A stretch of 64,000 nucleotides of DNA from Rhopalosiphum padi (taxonomy: Eukaryota > Arthropoda > Insecta > Hemiptera > Aphididae): positions 9,412,969 to 9,476,968 of the forward strand of contig NW_026869996.1 in NCBI RefSeq assembly GCF_020882245.1, read 5' to 3'. Of this stretch, positions 24,584 through 34,757 are shown in pieces. Position numbers and translations under genes: made by a program. The stretch's first letter is position 1. Each line of letters begins with the position of its first letter. The notes beneath the pieces were generated by a model, which was given only the letters and a program-made list of their open reading frames with translations, searched no databases and was not told the origin of the DNA.

Positions 24584-27391
24584 ATGGATGATCAAATAGG
24601 ATGGATTATTGTTGAGTTTGTTGATGATGAAAGTGTTGAAGTGGTACCAAACTGTTGGTTAAAAAATAATTCTTGCGCTTGGCCTAAAGCTTCTAAACAA
24701 GCGAAAAAATATGTCCAAAAAAGAATTAAGCCAAATATGAATGATTTTATATTTTACAAATCCAGACAAATTGGACATAAAGTTTATAGTTAAGAAATTT
24801 TGATTTTAATAAAGATTATCTAGTGAATTATATACTAATTAGTTTTATACAAATTATTCAGGTTCATATAATGAAGCAAAAATAAAATTGCCATTGGCAA
24901 TGCATAAATCAGACTTATCAAGTGCTGATGACATTATTGATGGTATGACAAAAAGAAAAAGGAAATTTCCTTATTATAGAGGTCAAAGTTTGTCTCCTGC
25001 CACAACTATAAAATCAAAAAAACTTGAAAAAGTTAATAATTCAAAACAAATAAAAATGTCTTCTAATAGCTGTCCCCCTCGTTATCACGGTAAGATTCAA
25101 AATGTTTTTTTTCTTATTCATTTGTAGTTGTATGTAATAATTTGTATTTTTCTAAAAACTTTTTTTTAGATGTTTCTCAGTCAGTTAATTTAAACGAGGA
25201 AACAAATATTTTTGAACCTTCTGATGATTCAAATGATGTGTCTTATGACTCGGACAAAGATCCTCTTTGGAAAATCGATAAAAGCCAAAGTATAAATATA
25301 TTTTTATAATATCAATAAGATGAATATTTGAATTATATAAAATTAATAAAATAAAAATATTTACAAAATTTTAATTTCATTAAAACATTATAAAAAGAAA
25401 ATAAAGTAAATTTTGAAAAGAAAATAGGAAACTACATTGAATTGTTCTATAATCTTTAAGAAGTTTTACACCCTGTTTGACTTAGTATGCAAATTAGAGA
25501 ATATTATATATGTTAATATTATTACCTATTAAATAAATCATTTTAATCTTCATTATATATAATGTTAGATGTAATAATCTATATTTAACTTAATGTAACT
25601 CGTCAAATAAATTACAATTTACTGTATTTAATTATTTATATTAATATATCTTTTATGATATATATGTTTATTTTTATTTAAGCTTAAAAAGTTGTCGGCA
25701 TTATCATGTCTTACTAAATTTGTGTTGTTATAATAGGCATTGTATTAAAATTGAAACTTTTTTCTAGTAATAATTGTGTTATTGTATATTTAAACTTCTG
25801 ACGGTAACTTTTTTATTTTATAGGCAAATCTGTTATTGATGGTATTAATTGTATAACACCTGAAAAACATGCCTCTTCATTAGTTAATAAACCCATTGAT
25901 GATATAGAACATATAATTTCATCTCCTGTTGGGACTTGGACGGTTGAAAAAAATGAGGATACACAATTATTATATAAAACAAGTTCTGATCGAAATAGTA
26001 TCAAAGTTAAAAAAATATTATTTTGTGATCAAAATATTGAAAACACAGGTAAATATAATATAATATAATTATACGTTTACATTTTAATTTAAAATAATCT
26101 AATAAATGTAAAATTTATGGTTCAAAAACTTCATTGTATGACGTATGATTAAACTGTAGAAGTATAAGTATTAATATTAATTTTCTTTAGTTTGCCATTG
26201 TATAAAAAAAAAAAATAAACCTATAGTTTTATCAAACCAATATAATATATTCTATGTACCTACCCACGTATTTACACATATTCTTTTATAAATTAAGATA
26301 CTTATTTCTTTTTTATAATACTATATAGGATCATCTGGTATTACAGCTAATATTTTAAAACTGCCACAAGATACTACAATTTTACAAAACCAGCCAAATA
26401 TATCTAATGGTATGTGCACTGTTTTAGTAATATACTATAGTAAGATATAATATAGTTAATGATGCTATAAAATTCTATTTGACTAAAGATATTAAGTTAT
26501 TCACAAATTTTTCTTACATCAAATATATGATACATATATGCTCACATTTCAACTTGGAAAAATAAACCTGCTAATATATAATATAATAATGATTTGACAG
26601 ATTTTCAACGGTTTATTACTAACACTTTGGTAAATATGAAATATGACATTGGCAGCATTTTAAGTATTGTACAATCAAACAGTATTAATATTAATACATT
26701 GATGGCTAATAAAAATACATCAGCCAAAAATATCACAAATCTTGACAACATATTTCCTATTAAAAATCATGATGAATTAGAGTCATTGGAAATAAAAATT
26801 AAGACTGATGAAAACTTTAAAAATACATTGGTATTATACTTTTTAATTCTTATAATTTTCCTCTATTATACAATTGTCTTGTAAAATGTGTTTCTTTTTA
26901 GGTTACTCAATTATCAGTGTTAATAGATGTTAATGATCTTGGAAATAGTGTTCGAAGAATTGTTTCAAGAATGTTAAGTGATGTTTTGCTATCTAATTAT
27001 TCGTTACATGGATTTAAGTCTAAGCTATGTTTTTCAGGCTTAAATACCTATCGTGTTATTATAGGTAAACATATTAAATTGAACTTGTTTGGTACAATAT
27101 AACTAAAACTATTAAACAAATAATCACTATAAGTAGTTGATAGTTATTATAATTAAATATTGAAATATGCTGCATTTTATTAAATTTGCTATATTTTATT
27201 TTATTAATCTAATATTATATTATTATTATTGTATTTTGAATATTATAGATGCTATACGAGTTAACGTCAAGTACAGTGTTGTTCCTGAAAAAGAAATAGA
27301 TAACTCATTAGGAATTTGGCTATCCCATGCTCCATTCCGCATTAAAAAAGTATCCCAAAAACAAGAAAAACTCTCAAGAAGCCTTTTATGA
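24584..27391 (+). CDS. DUF4806-domain accessory protein of element 1, eight exons, intact
   Basis: Exons inferred from splice signals and frame: 24584-24788, 24862-25089, 25170-25289, 25824-26048, 26329-26409, 26601-26830, 26902-27064, 27249-27391. Every intron is GT-AG. All introns are phase 1 except the sixth (phase 0). The joined length is 1395 bases, giving 464 aa plus stop. Exon 1 encodes WIIVEF-DD-SVEVVP-CWL-N-CAWP, the N-terminal module common in DUF4806 proteins. Exon 2 has a basic KRKRK stretch, a possible nuclear signal. Exons 6-8 encode the DUF4806 region: FPIKNHDELESLE, a central IDVNDLGNSVRRIVSRMLSD helix, and C-terminal WLSHAPFRIKK. The start is the first ATG, directly after an AG that could be the acceptor of an upstream non-coding exon. 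By analogy with two-gene EnSpm elements it may help the transposase bind DNA, but DUF4806 has no established function. Confidence 0.8.
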
Positions 27392-27830
27392 AGTTAATAT
27401 ATTTAAAAGATTATGTTATCATTATTATTATATTATTTACATTTTTTTAAATTCTTAGATTTGTATCTTACAAGTTTGCAGTTTTTATTATTTAATATTT
27501 GCTATTTTAATGAAGTTAATATTGGGTATATATTATACTACTCACCAGTTATTATTTTTATTTTTGTGTTAGATCATAATATTATATAAATATAAATTAA
27601 AATATTGATATTCCAATATTATATTAAATTTATATATTAATCATGTAAATATATTATATTATTATTATATATATGTATTTCAAATTTGTATGATTTATAT
27701 GGTCAATAAATGAACATTTTAGTTGAATTTGTTTATTTAATTACAATAATCACACATATTTTAAAAACCAATGTTAAAAGAATTAAGGAATAATTAAAAA
27801 TAATTTTTTTATTATTGTTTTAATGTTTAA
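27392..27830. other. 3' non-coding region of the DUF4806 gene
   Basis: AT-rich sequence with no open frame. An AATAAA at 27705-27710, followed by T/G-rich sequence, is a plausible polyadenylation signal 314 bases after the stop codon. Nothing else was recognised. Confidence 0.45.
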
Positions 27831-27849
27831 ATTAAAATATTACAATACT

Positions 27850-28096
27850 ATTGAGTTAAAATGTTAATCAAATATTTAAAATTATTATTAACTGAATATT
27901 ATGTTATTAATATTATGATAATATTGATAATATGTTGTTAGGATAACATGAAAATAGCGGCCAAATAATTTTGTAGTAATGTTACAGTAACATCTACAAA
28001 TATTATTATAACATTGAAAAAATATTTTACTAAATGTTACTGTTGAGTAAATAACATTGGTATAACATTATAAGAATATTCTATTGCTGTCTGGGA
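27850..28096. repeat. Right subterminal region and terminus of element 1
   Basis: AATGTT or AACATT occurs about six times in both orientations (for example 27861, 27980, 28052, 28064). A perfect hairpin core ATGTTAC-A-GTAACAT lies at 27979-27993, with outer GTAG/CTAC pairing around a two-base bulge. The element ends at GCTGTCTGGGA (28086-28096), which read inward is TCCCAGACAGC. Confidence 0.6.
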
Positions 28097-28357
28097 AGTA
28101 TCAGAAATTAATTTTTATAAATTATTCAATAATGATATCATCAATGAGTATAATATAAATTAATAAAGAATTAAGATTATTATAATTATCTTCCTAGTAT
28201 AAATTGAATTAAATTAAATGGCCTGGTAAATGTAATTTTAAAGAATTAACCACAATATTAATATTTTATATGGCTATTGGTAATATATATTAATGAAATG
28301 AGGAAAACATGATACATTTTCAATTTTTCAAAAATGCAAACATAACATTAATTTTAC

Positions 28358-28926
28358 CTTGAACAGTATTTAATGCTGGAGAGTATAGTGGATCAGTATC
28401 ACTATCATCTGAAATTACAAAATATAATTTAATTTAATTTATATAATTTAATCTCATAAAATTACAAAAATAAAGATAAATTCAAATTTATTTATTTACC
28501 ATAAACATCACCAGAATCTGGGCTCCAGAAATTTGCAATGTCTTTAGTTTGTTTATCAAGCGATAGTTTTCTTTTCAATTTAGGTTTATTTTTGTCATTT
28601 TCTTGAGAAGATTCATTTGTGGACAAATCAGATGTTAGTTTAGCCAGATTAGCCTTTTCCTCGGCAATTTTATAATTATCTGTATATTGAATCAAAGAAA
28701 ATAATATAATTCAATTAAATTGCTGAAAATTTAAAAACAAGTTCATACTTAAATCTTTTCCTAGTTTGCGAGCACTTAAATAACGAAAACATTTTTCATT
28801 TGGCGATACTTGACTATCTATGTATGATCTTAAATTTTTTTTTGGCCAAGCACACATTTCATTGTTAAACCAATTTGATGGGACAACTTCTACGGAATTG
28901 TCTTTGAAAGCAACAATTGACCACAT
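28358..28926 (-). pseudogene. 5' half of DUF4806-type accessory gene of element 2, interrupted in intron 3
   Basis: Three exons on the minus strand: 28926-28749, 28679-28500 and 28408-28358. They are joined by GT-AG introns, all phase 1, matching the first three introns of the element 1 gene in position and phase. Exon 1 gives MWSIVAF-DNSVEVVPSNWF-NE-CAWP and RKLGKDL. Joined to exon 2 this reads GKDLNNYKIAEEKANL then TSDL, parallel to SSYNEAK...KSDL in element 1. Exon 3 encodes a short acidic DDSDTDPLYSP segment, parallel to the DSDKDPLW of element 1. A donor GTAAAA follows at 28357, but no further exon appears before element 1 begins at 28096, so the DUF4806 domain is missing here. The coding sequence that remains is open. 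Confidence 0.7.
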
Positions 28927-29147
28927 TATACTATAATAAAAATTTTTCCTTTAATAATTTCAAAACCAACAAAAAATTTTTTTTCAAGTTAAAATATAAT
29001 ATAAATAAAAAAAATTAGGAATGTAAGATTTAACACATAATAAATATAAAATTATCTTGATACTTATAATTATAATAAAAAAAAATTATAATAATAATAT
29101 ATTAAGTACAAATATTACAAGTATTACAAGTAAAGTTATAAAAAGGT
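28927..29147. other. Spacer between the two element 2 genes
   Basis: AT-rich, 221 bases, no open frame. On the minus strand an AG (TTATTATAG) lies four bases upstream of the accessory ATG and could be the acceptor of an upstream exon, as in element 1. Confidence 0.4.
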
Positions 29148-31250
29148 TTATATTTTGGTAGAATGAATAATTGGTAGAGCAATAAATTTATTGTTATTAG
29201 GTAAAAGTATAACTTTTTTTTTAATACTACCAATTTCATACCAATTAAAATTATTATACAATTCATCAACTATATAAATGTCTAATTTGGATGATTTTAT
29301 AGGATTATTAAACATTATGTGTTTGTTTTTAAATTTTTTACATATTAAAATAACTTCATTTAAATTGTTGTTGCATATTATATTAAAAACTTTTACAACA
29401 TCATCATCAATAGTTAGAAGGTAGGAATCAGCTTCTATGTTTGTTTTTATTGTCATTGTTTCCAATACGATACAGGTAAATTGGTTTCCTTTCAATGCAT
29501 TTTCTAATATTGGTCCACGTACATGTGGTCCACTAAGTTGATATGGAGCAATTTGAGTTTGAATTTGAGTTTTTAAATTACAGATTTCATTATACCTTTT
29601 GACAATTTGTTGCAAAGGCTTATCCGGTTTCCTCAACATTTTTTTTAGAGAACCCATGAAATTTTCAAACGGAAATGCTGAACAGTTATCAAGTGGTCCA
29701 AACTTATCATAGTCGTCACAAATATGTGTCAGGCCATGTACATTATGGGATATCAAATAAGAACCATAAATATTTTCAAAGTTTTTTACAAAATTGTCTA
29801 ATAATTTTCTGGCAATATTGATAAATTTAGCATGGTCTGGACTGAGCAGTAAAGTCATTGCTATACTCAAACCAAAAAAATGTTTCCAATGTTCAACAGT
29901 CAATACATTTTTAGTCACAGTTGTACCAACATATAACAAAAACATGCGAAACTCTGTTGCCTTCCAACGGTTTACTTCATCAAGCTTACGAGTTTTTCTG
30001 GCAAACTCGCATGGAATATTAACTTTAATATCTTCAAGATGTTTTGATATTTCTCTGATTTTCCATGAAGGATATCTAATACTTACTGGACCTTTGATCC
30101 ACAAAAGAATCAATTTCCTAACAACACCAAGACACACTAAATGCATGTAATCCAGTGAAAAATTGTTTACCACATCAAATGAAGGTAATGTTGATATGAG
30201 AGATACATTACCAACATGATGGTCTTCATTGGATTGCATTACATAATTTTCATGTGTCCTCTTAGATGGACACCTTGTAGGCGAAGTAAAGGGAAAACAC
30301 AATCTATTTGATAAATATAAACCTTCATGTTCGCACCTTGAACACGAAAAAAATCCACTGTGTCCTTTAGTTTTTAATAAAAACGATTTTGCTGGTGCAT
30401 CACAGCAAAATGTGTCTATATACAAATTATACACTTTATTATTAATACAAATACCAGTATTATTTAATAAATGTGCTTCGTCAGTAAATGATTTAATAAA
30501 ACTGTTGCTATCAGCAGGTTTTTCTTTGCCACAATAAAGTCCAACTAGAAAAACTTTGTTATTTTCCGGACGAATGTATGCTAGTATAGGCCAAAATTGT
30601 TCTGGATTACTTTTAAAAATTGGTAACCCATCAACTCCTACCACAATATGGATATCATTATTATTTTTCAAACATTCTGGAAAATTGTTTTTAATACCAT
30701 TCAATATACCAAAATGGTGATATATTCCAGGTTCAACAGTTTCAAAATTATAGGGCTCAACAGTTTTTGATTGCAAAATAGTCCTTGAATCTTTAGGCAA
30801 ATCTTTAAAACATTTATGTTGTTTTAAAACAACTAATAGTTTATTTAATGCATTTTGTGGAATATTAAAATCAACAGCCCACTTAGCAATTAATGTACGG
30901 AAAAGAAAAGTTTGATCATATGTTTCATTTATAAAATAATCTTCATCTTGTTCAGATTCTGATGAAGATGAAGTAAATATTACGCTTGATTTTTTATTTA
31001 AAAACTCAAAAGTTAAATCTTGATTTTTTACTATTTCTTGAGGGTTCTGATTGGTAGAAGATTTGTCAATTGTTGCATTTAGTGGTTGAAAGCCTGATTG
31101 ATTGTTTGTTTGAGAAGAAAAATTGCTATTTATTGTAGTAGGACCATAATTTGAATCACCCATAACAATTCCATTATCCCTTTCTAATTCTTCTTGAATT
31201 CGTCTTCGTTTTGATCGAGCACTTAAATGAGATTTTTTTTCAAAATCCAT
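29148..31250 (-). CDS. Transposase, EnSpm/CACTA-like, full length
   Basis: Intact 700-codon frame. The start at 31250 is preferred over an in-frame ATG at 31289 because an acceptor-like TTTCTATTAG (AG at 31262-31261) lies between them and a 5' non-coding exon with a perfect donor sits upstream. Order of features (residues from 31250): basic KRRR at 14-17; Ser/acidic linker about 94-104; first candidate catalytic Asp in GVDGLPIF (D207), as in Transposase_21-type proteins; second in CCDAPAKS (D284), followed by KGHSGFFSCSRC with cysteines 303 and 306; SLDYMHLVCLG (D367); RWKATEFRMFLLY; then HNVHGLTHICDDYD...GPLDNCSAFPFENF with E529, a candidate third acidic residue, in a DUF4218-like block. It is predicted to be a nuclear enzyme that cuts and joins element ends. 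Assigning the catalytic triad is inference. No stops or frameshifts, so it may be functional. Confidence 0.85.
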   Translation of the reverse strand: MDFEKKSHLSARSKRRRIQEELERDNGIVMGDSNYGPTTINSNFSSQTNNQSGFQPLNATIDKSSTNQNPQEIVKNQDLTFEFLNKKSSVIFTSSSSESEQDEDYFINETYDQTFLFRTLIAKWAVDFNIPQNALNKLLVVLKQHKCFKDLPKDSRTILQSKTVEPYNFETVEPGIYHHFGILNGIKNNFPECLKNNNDIHIVVGVDGLPIFKSNPEQFWPILAYIRPENNKVFLVGLYCGKEKPADSNSFIKSFTDEAHLLNNTGICINNKVYNLYIDTFCCDAPAKSFLLKTKGHSGFFSCSRCEHEGLYLSNRLCFPFTSPTRCPSKRTHENYVMQSNEDHHVGNVSLISTLPSFDVVNNFSLDYMHLVCLGVVRKLILLWIKGPVSIRYPSWKIREISKHLEDIKVNIPCEFARKTRKLDEVNRWKATEFRMFLLYVGTTVTKNVLTVEHWKHFFGLSIAMTLLLSPDHAKFINIARKLLDNFVKNFENIYGSYLISHNVHGLTHICDDYDKFGPLDNCSAFPFENFMGSLKKMLRKPDKPLQQIVKRYNEICNLKTQIQTQIAPYQLSGPHVRGPILENALKGNQFTCIVLETMTIKTNIEADSYLLTIDDDVVKVFNIICNNNLNEVILICKKFKNKHIMFNNPIKSSKLDIYIVDELYNNFNWYEIGSIKKKVILLPNNNKFIALPIIHSTKI

Positions 31251-32546
31251 CTTACAAAATCTAATAGAAATTAAAGCAGAAGTTCCCATAAAACCGCAAT
31301 AATATATATATATTATTGTTATTATCCATAAATAATAATTGAATAATTTGTGTCCAATAAGTATATAATTATAGTATGAATAAAAAAATATGAATAGTTA
31401 AAATTGATAGAATTTATGATAAATATTAAGTTTTAAACAAATGTCTAAAAATTATATGTTTAAAATAATATTTTTGGGATATATGTACTATATTATGTAC
31501 CTACTGCACTGGGTATAACTTTCACGATTTAAATATTTTATAATATGTAGTAGGTGCATTTGGGTATATATATTATATATATATAATGAGCTTACACCCA
31601 ATAGTACTAATGTGTGATTTAATAATATTTCACAATTTTATACTTCATGAAATATTATAATACTATATGCATATGTAATATATGTACCTAAAATGTGTGC
31701 ATATATTCTTCTATGAGTATTTAGTTGGATAATACATATAATAGAATAAGTGAGACAACTTTTTATTTCAAAATGTAAAACAAAATAAAAATAAAATCTA
31801 GTAGTAAATAGTACCTAAAATTAACTACCTATAAAATAATAGTACCTAGGTAGGTACTCAACTTTTTAGATACCAAATAATTATTAAATCAATGACAAAT
31901 AATTTTACACTAATTTCTAACAAGAAATTAATTAACATTCTCTTCTCCATCACTGAATATTGATAATAATAATAATAATAATAATACAATCGAGTAAACA
32001 GTTGAAATAACTATATAGTGTTATGTTGTGTAAGAACAGTTTATGAATTAAATAAAAACAAAATAAAACATAAAACATTAAAAATTTAAGGATCATATAG
32101 GTACCTAGGAATTTACTGTTTCACTCTATTGTGTTATATATTTATATAACAACTAATATGTTAGTTAAATACAATTGATAACTTATTAAAAGAAAACTTT
32201 ATCCATTATATTATACATATTAAAACTAAAATAAGTATGTTGTACGTACTACGTGCAATATATTTTAAGATTACTTACACATTACTAATGGATAGGAATA
32301 AGTATATTAATTGAGAAATGTATATAATAAAACATTTTGAATAGATAGAAATCAGATTTTTAAAGAATAATAATATAGGTACGTACCTATTATTAATACT
32401 ATATATTATACTATATATACTATTTATACTATTTGTACCTACTACCTACCTATAGTAACAACTTACAATTGTATTTAAATAAACAATAAAAAAAATTTAA
32501 AATATCAAAAAATTAAAATTTGTATGTACCTTATTATATTACTTAC
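31251..32546 (-). other. Probable intron 1 / 5' region of the element 2 transposase gene
   Basis: AT-rich sequence with no supported gene. On the minus strand it is bounded by a donor GTAAGT at 32546 and acceptor-like AGs at 31262-31261 and 31252-31251. It contains TAGGTACCTA-like motifs (around 31850 and 32380-32460) and a short (ATA)n tract near 31965. Confidence 0.4.
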
Positions 32547-32950
32547 CTATAAAACAGTTGTCTGGGTAGACACTTCTGTAGTTTATTGAAGACTGAAGTT
32601 ATAATAATATAATGATAATTAATAGCCAAAGTGCCAAAGCCAATCGTAATATAATAATATTATTTCACCAAAGTAAAATGTAATGTGCACAATACCGTAA
32701 AATCTGAACAATATGATACATATAGACACGGAGTATTTACGAGTAGCGGCTATACCTTCGACGTTCCATGGAAAAATAACAGTGAGAAGATATGTGTTTA
32801 TTGTGACTGCAAGACACACGGACGGTTATTACTGGGAAAATCCTAAATCGGGTAAATGCATTCGTTATCGTCGTCTTCGCCATCGTCCGATAGCCGTATT
32901 TCTAATTTTAAATCAAAGTGGGGAATAATTTTATACTTAATAGTTAATAC
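32547..32950 (-). other. Probable 5' non-coding exon and promoter-proximal region of the element 2 transposase
   Basis: On the minus strand ACTGTTTTATAG is followed by GTAAGT, a perfect donor, with the exon ending at 32547. The stretch about 32720-32900 is clearly richer in G+C and CpG than anything else nearby (for example CGTCGTCTTCGCC), as is common around insect transcription starts. The upstream boundary is a guess. Short open frames on both strands here (66 and 71 codons) resemble nothing known. Confidence 0.4.
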
Positions 32951-33490
32951 AGATAATATTTTAGTCGGTGTCTGACGACTATTATTATATATTTATATAA
33001 CAATGGTTACTATATTGTTAACACTATTTTTTTTATAGACCAACTATGCGATTTTATTCGCTTAAACGTTACAACACAAAGCATTTAATATAATCAATAA
33101 TCATTTTACGCAATTAAAAGCCGCAGCAGATATCATCATTACCTATTTTAATTATTTGATATAAAAATTAAAACAATCGTGGAAACACGCACTAATACAT
33201 TATTACATATGTAATGCAGATCGTGGACGCGCGAATAATAACTTCAATTGATTTGAATATCTTATTCTTTCAAAATTAGTAAGAACAGTATTTAAGTATT
33301 ATAAGAACTACGATAGAAAAAGATGCCTTAAAATCCATTGTAAATAAATAGGTACTCCAAGAGTAAAAAAAGCTAGAGGTCCTCGGGAGAGGAAGAGGAA
33401 GTCTAATATAAGACCATAAAAACATAAAATCTATTGTCTTATACGCATAAAAATACATATAAAATTTAAATAGGTACTTTAAAATTAAAA
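32951..33490. other. Unassigned AT-rich sequence in element 2 5' region
   Basis: No gene was recognised. A purine-rich patch (33375-33400, GGGAGAGGAAGAGG) is the only compositional oddity. A 74-codon minus-strand frame over it has no recognisable features. Confidence 0.4.
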
Positions 33491-33544
33491 TCCCAGTCAT
33501 AATTATTATAAGACAATAAATTTCTTAATATCTTACAATATAAA

Positions 33545-33980
33545 AATAATATATACTACCTATCAATATTATTTTAGTATTTCATTTTTAATATTATATT
33601 AATCAAATATTAAAAATATAATTTAAACAACCCATTTTTGATAACGTAATGATAATATATTAAGAATATTATTTAAACAATCCATATATATAACATAATA
33701 ATAATATATTCAGAATATTATTTTATTATTTCGATTGTGATGTCATATAATTAATACATTCATAATATAATTTAAACAATTCGTTTTTAATAACATATTA
33801 ATAATATAAACAGAATATTATTAAATTATTTCATTTATAATTTCATATTAATAATATATTCATAATATTATTTAATGAACGATTATTTAATGTTATATTA
33901 ATATTTTTCTTATAATATAATAATTTTAATGAAAATATAATATTAATAAAATATTATCATTCCGAAAATGCTATCTGGGA
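33545..33980. repeat. 5' subterminal repeat and terminus of element 2
   Basis: About eight degenerate copies of a ~50-base AT-rich unit built around AATATTATTTAAACAAT and ATAATATATTCAG lie between 33545 and 33900. The element ends at GCTATCTGGGA (33970-33980), which read inward is TCCCAGATAGC, matching the element 1 right end at all but one of 11 positions. Satellite sequence starts at the next base. Confidence 0.6.
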
Positions 33981-34757
33981 TATTGATGTTGGATACATTA
34001 TACTTTAAACTAATAGCTGGAAATATTTACAACCCCAAAAATCCTTGGAAATCTTGATAAAACTTATCAAAGATTCCCATATGCGCTTGAATATCTTGGT
34101 GTAAGACACAAATTACTTGAAAAAAAAGTCGGAAATAATTACAACCCCAATAATCCTTGATAATTATGATCAAAAATATCAAAGATCCCCATATATACTG
34201 GAATATCTTGATGTTGGACACATAATTCCTTTAAACTAATAGCTGGAAATATTTACAACCCCAAAAATCTTTGGAAATCTTGATAAAACTTATCAATGAT
34301 TCCCATATGCGCTTGAATATCTTGGTGTAAGACACAAATTACTTGAAAAAAAAGTCGGAAATAATTACAACCCCAATAATCCTTGATAATTATGATCAAA
34401 AATATCAAAGATCCCCTTATATACTGGAATATCTTGATGTAAAACACATAATTCCTTGAAAAAAATGGTCTAAAACAAAAAAATTACCTAAAATTCTTGA
34501 AATGTATCGTCAAAAATTCTCATAAACAGCGGTATATATTGATGTTGGATACGTTATTGCTTGAAAATAATAGCCGGAAATATTTACAACCCCAAGAATC
34601 CTTGAAATTCGTGATTAAAAATATTAAATATCCCAAAAAACGCTTGAATATCTTGATGTAGGACACATTATTCCTTGAAAATATTAGTTGGAAATAGTTA
34701 CAACCCCAAGAATCCTTGGAAATCTTCATAAAACTATCAAAAATCACCATATACGGA

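Larger units (their letters stand above)
23185..28096 (+). mobile_element. Element 1: two-gene DNA transposon, EnSpm/CACTA-like, 5' end lost in gap
   Basis: It holds a 5'-truncated transposase followed on the same strand by a DUF4806-type accessory gene, then a subterminal region and a right end reading GCTGTCTGGGA at 28086-28096. AATGTT or AACATT hexamers recur in both orientations between about 27860 and 28070, the kind of subterminal motif cluster that EnSpm transposases bind. The superfamily call rests on transposase motifs. The ends do not start with the usual CACTA/CACTG, so classification is provisional. Confidence 0.75.
28097..33980 (-). mobile_element. Element 2: two-gene DNA transposon of the same family, 3' part displaced
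   Basis: Read on the minus strand, the element starts at the terminus 33980-33970 (TCCCAGATAGC). It passes through an AT-rich subterminal repeat, a likely 5' non-coding exon, an intact transposase, and the first three exons of a DUF4806-type gene. It is then broken in that gene's third intron, exactly where the right end of element 1 starts. The missing 3' half, including the DUF4806 domain, would lie beyond the left end of element 1, in or past the assembly gap. Confidence 0.7.

Noticed and set aside
25290..25823. Separate small gene between exons 3 and 4 of the DUF4806 gene
   Set aside because: AT-rich with stops in all frames examined; it behaves as an intron with a GT start and AG end.
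29794..30150. 118-codon plus-strand frame opposite the element 2 transposase
   Set aside because: It is antisense to strongly conserved transposase motifs. The same shadow occurs opposite element 1 (23368-23655).
32619..32928. Overlapping 66- and 71-codon frames on opposite strands
   Set aside because: No recognisable motif. They lie in a GC/CpG-rich patch better explained as a 5' non-coding exon or promoter.
33276..33500. 74-codon minus-strand frame
   Set aside because: Low-complexity hydrophobic translation of AT-rich and purine-rich DNA; no homology recognised.
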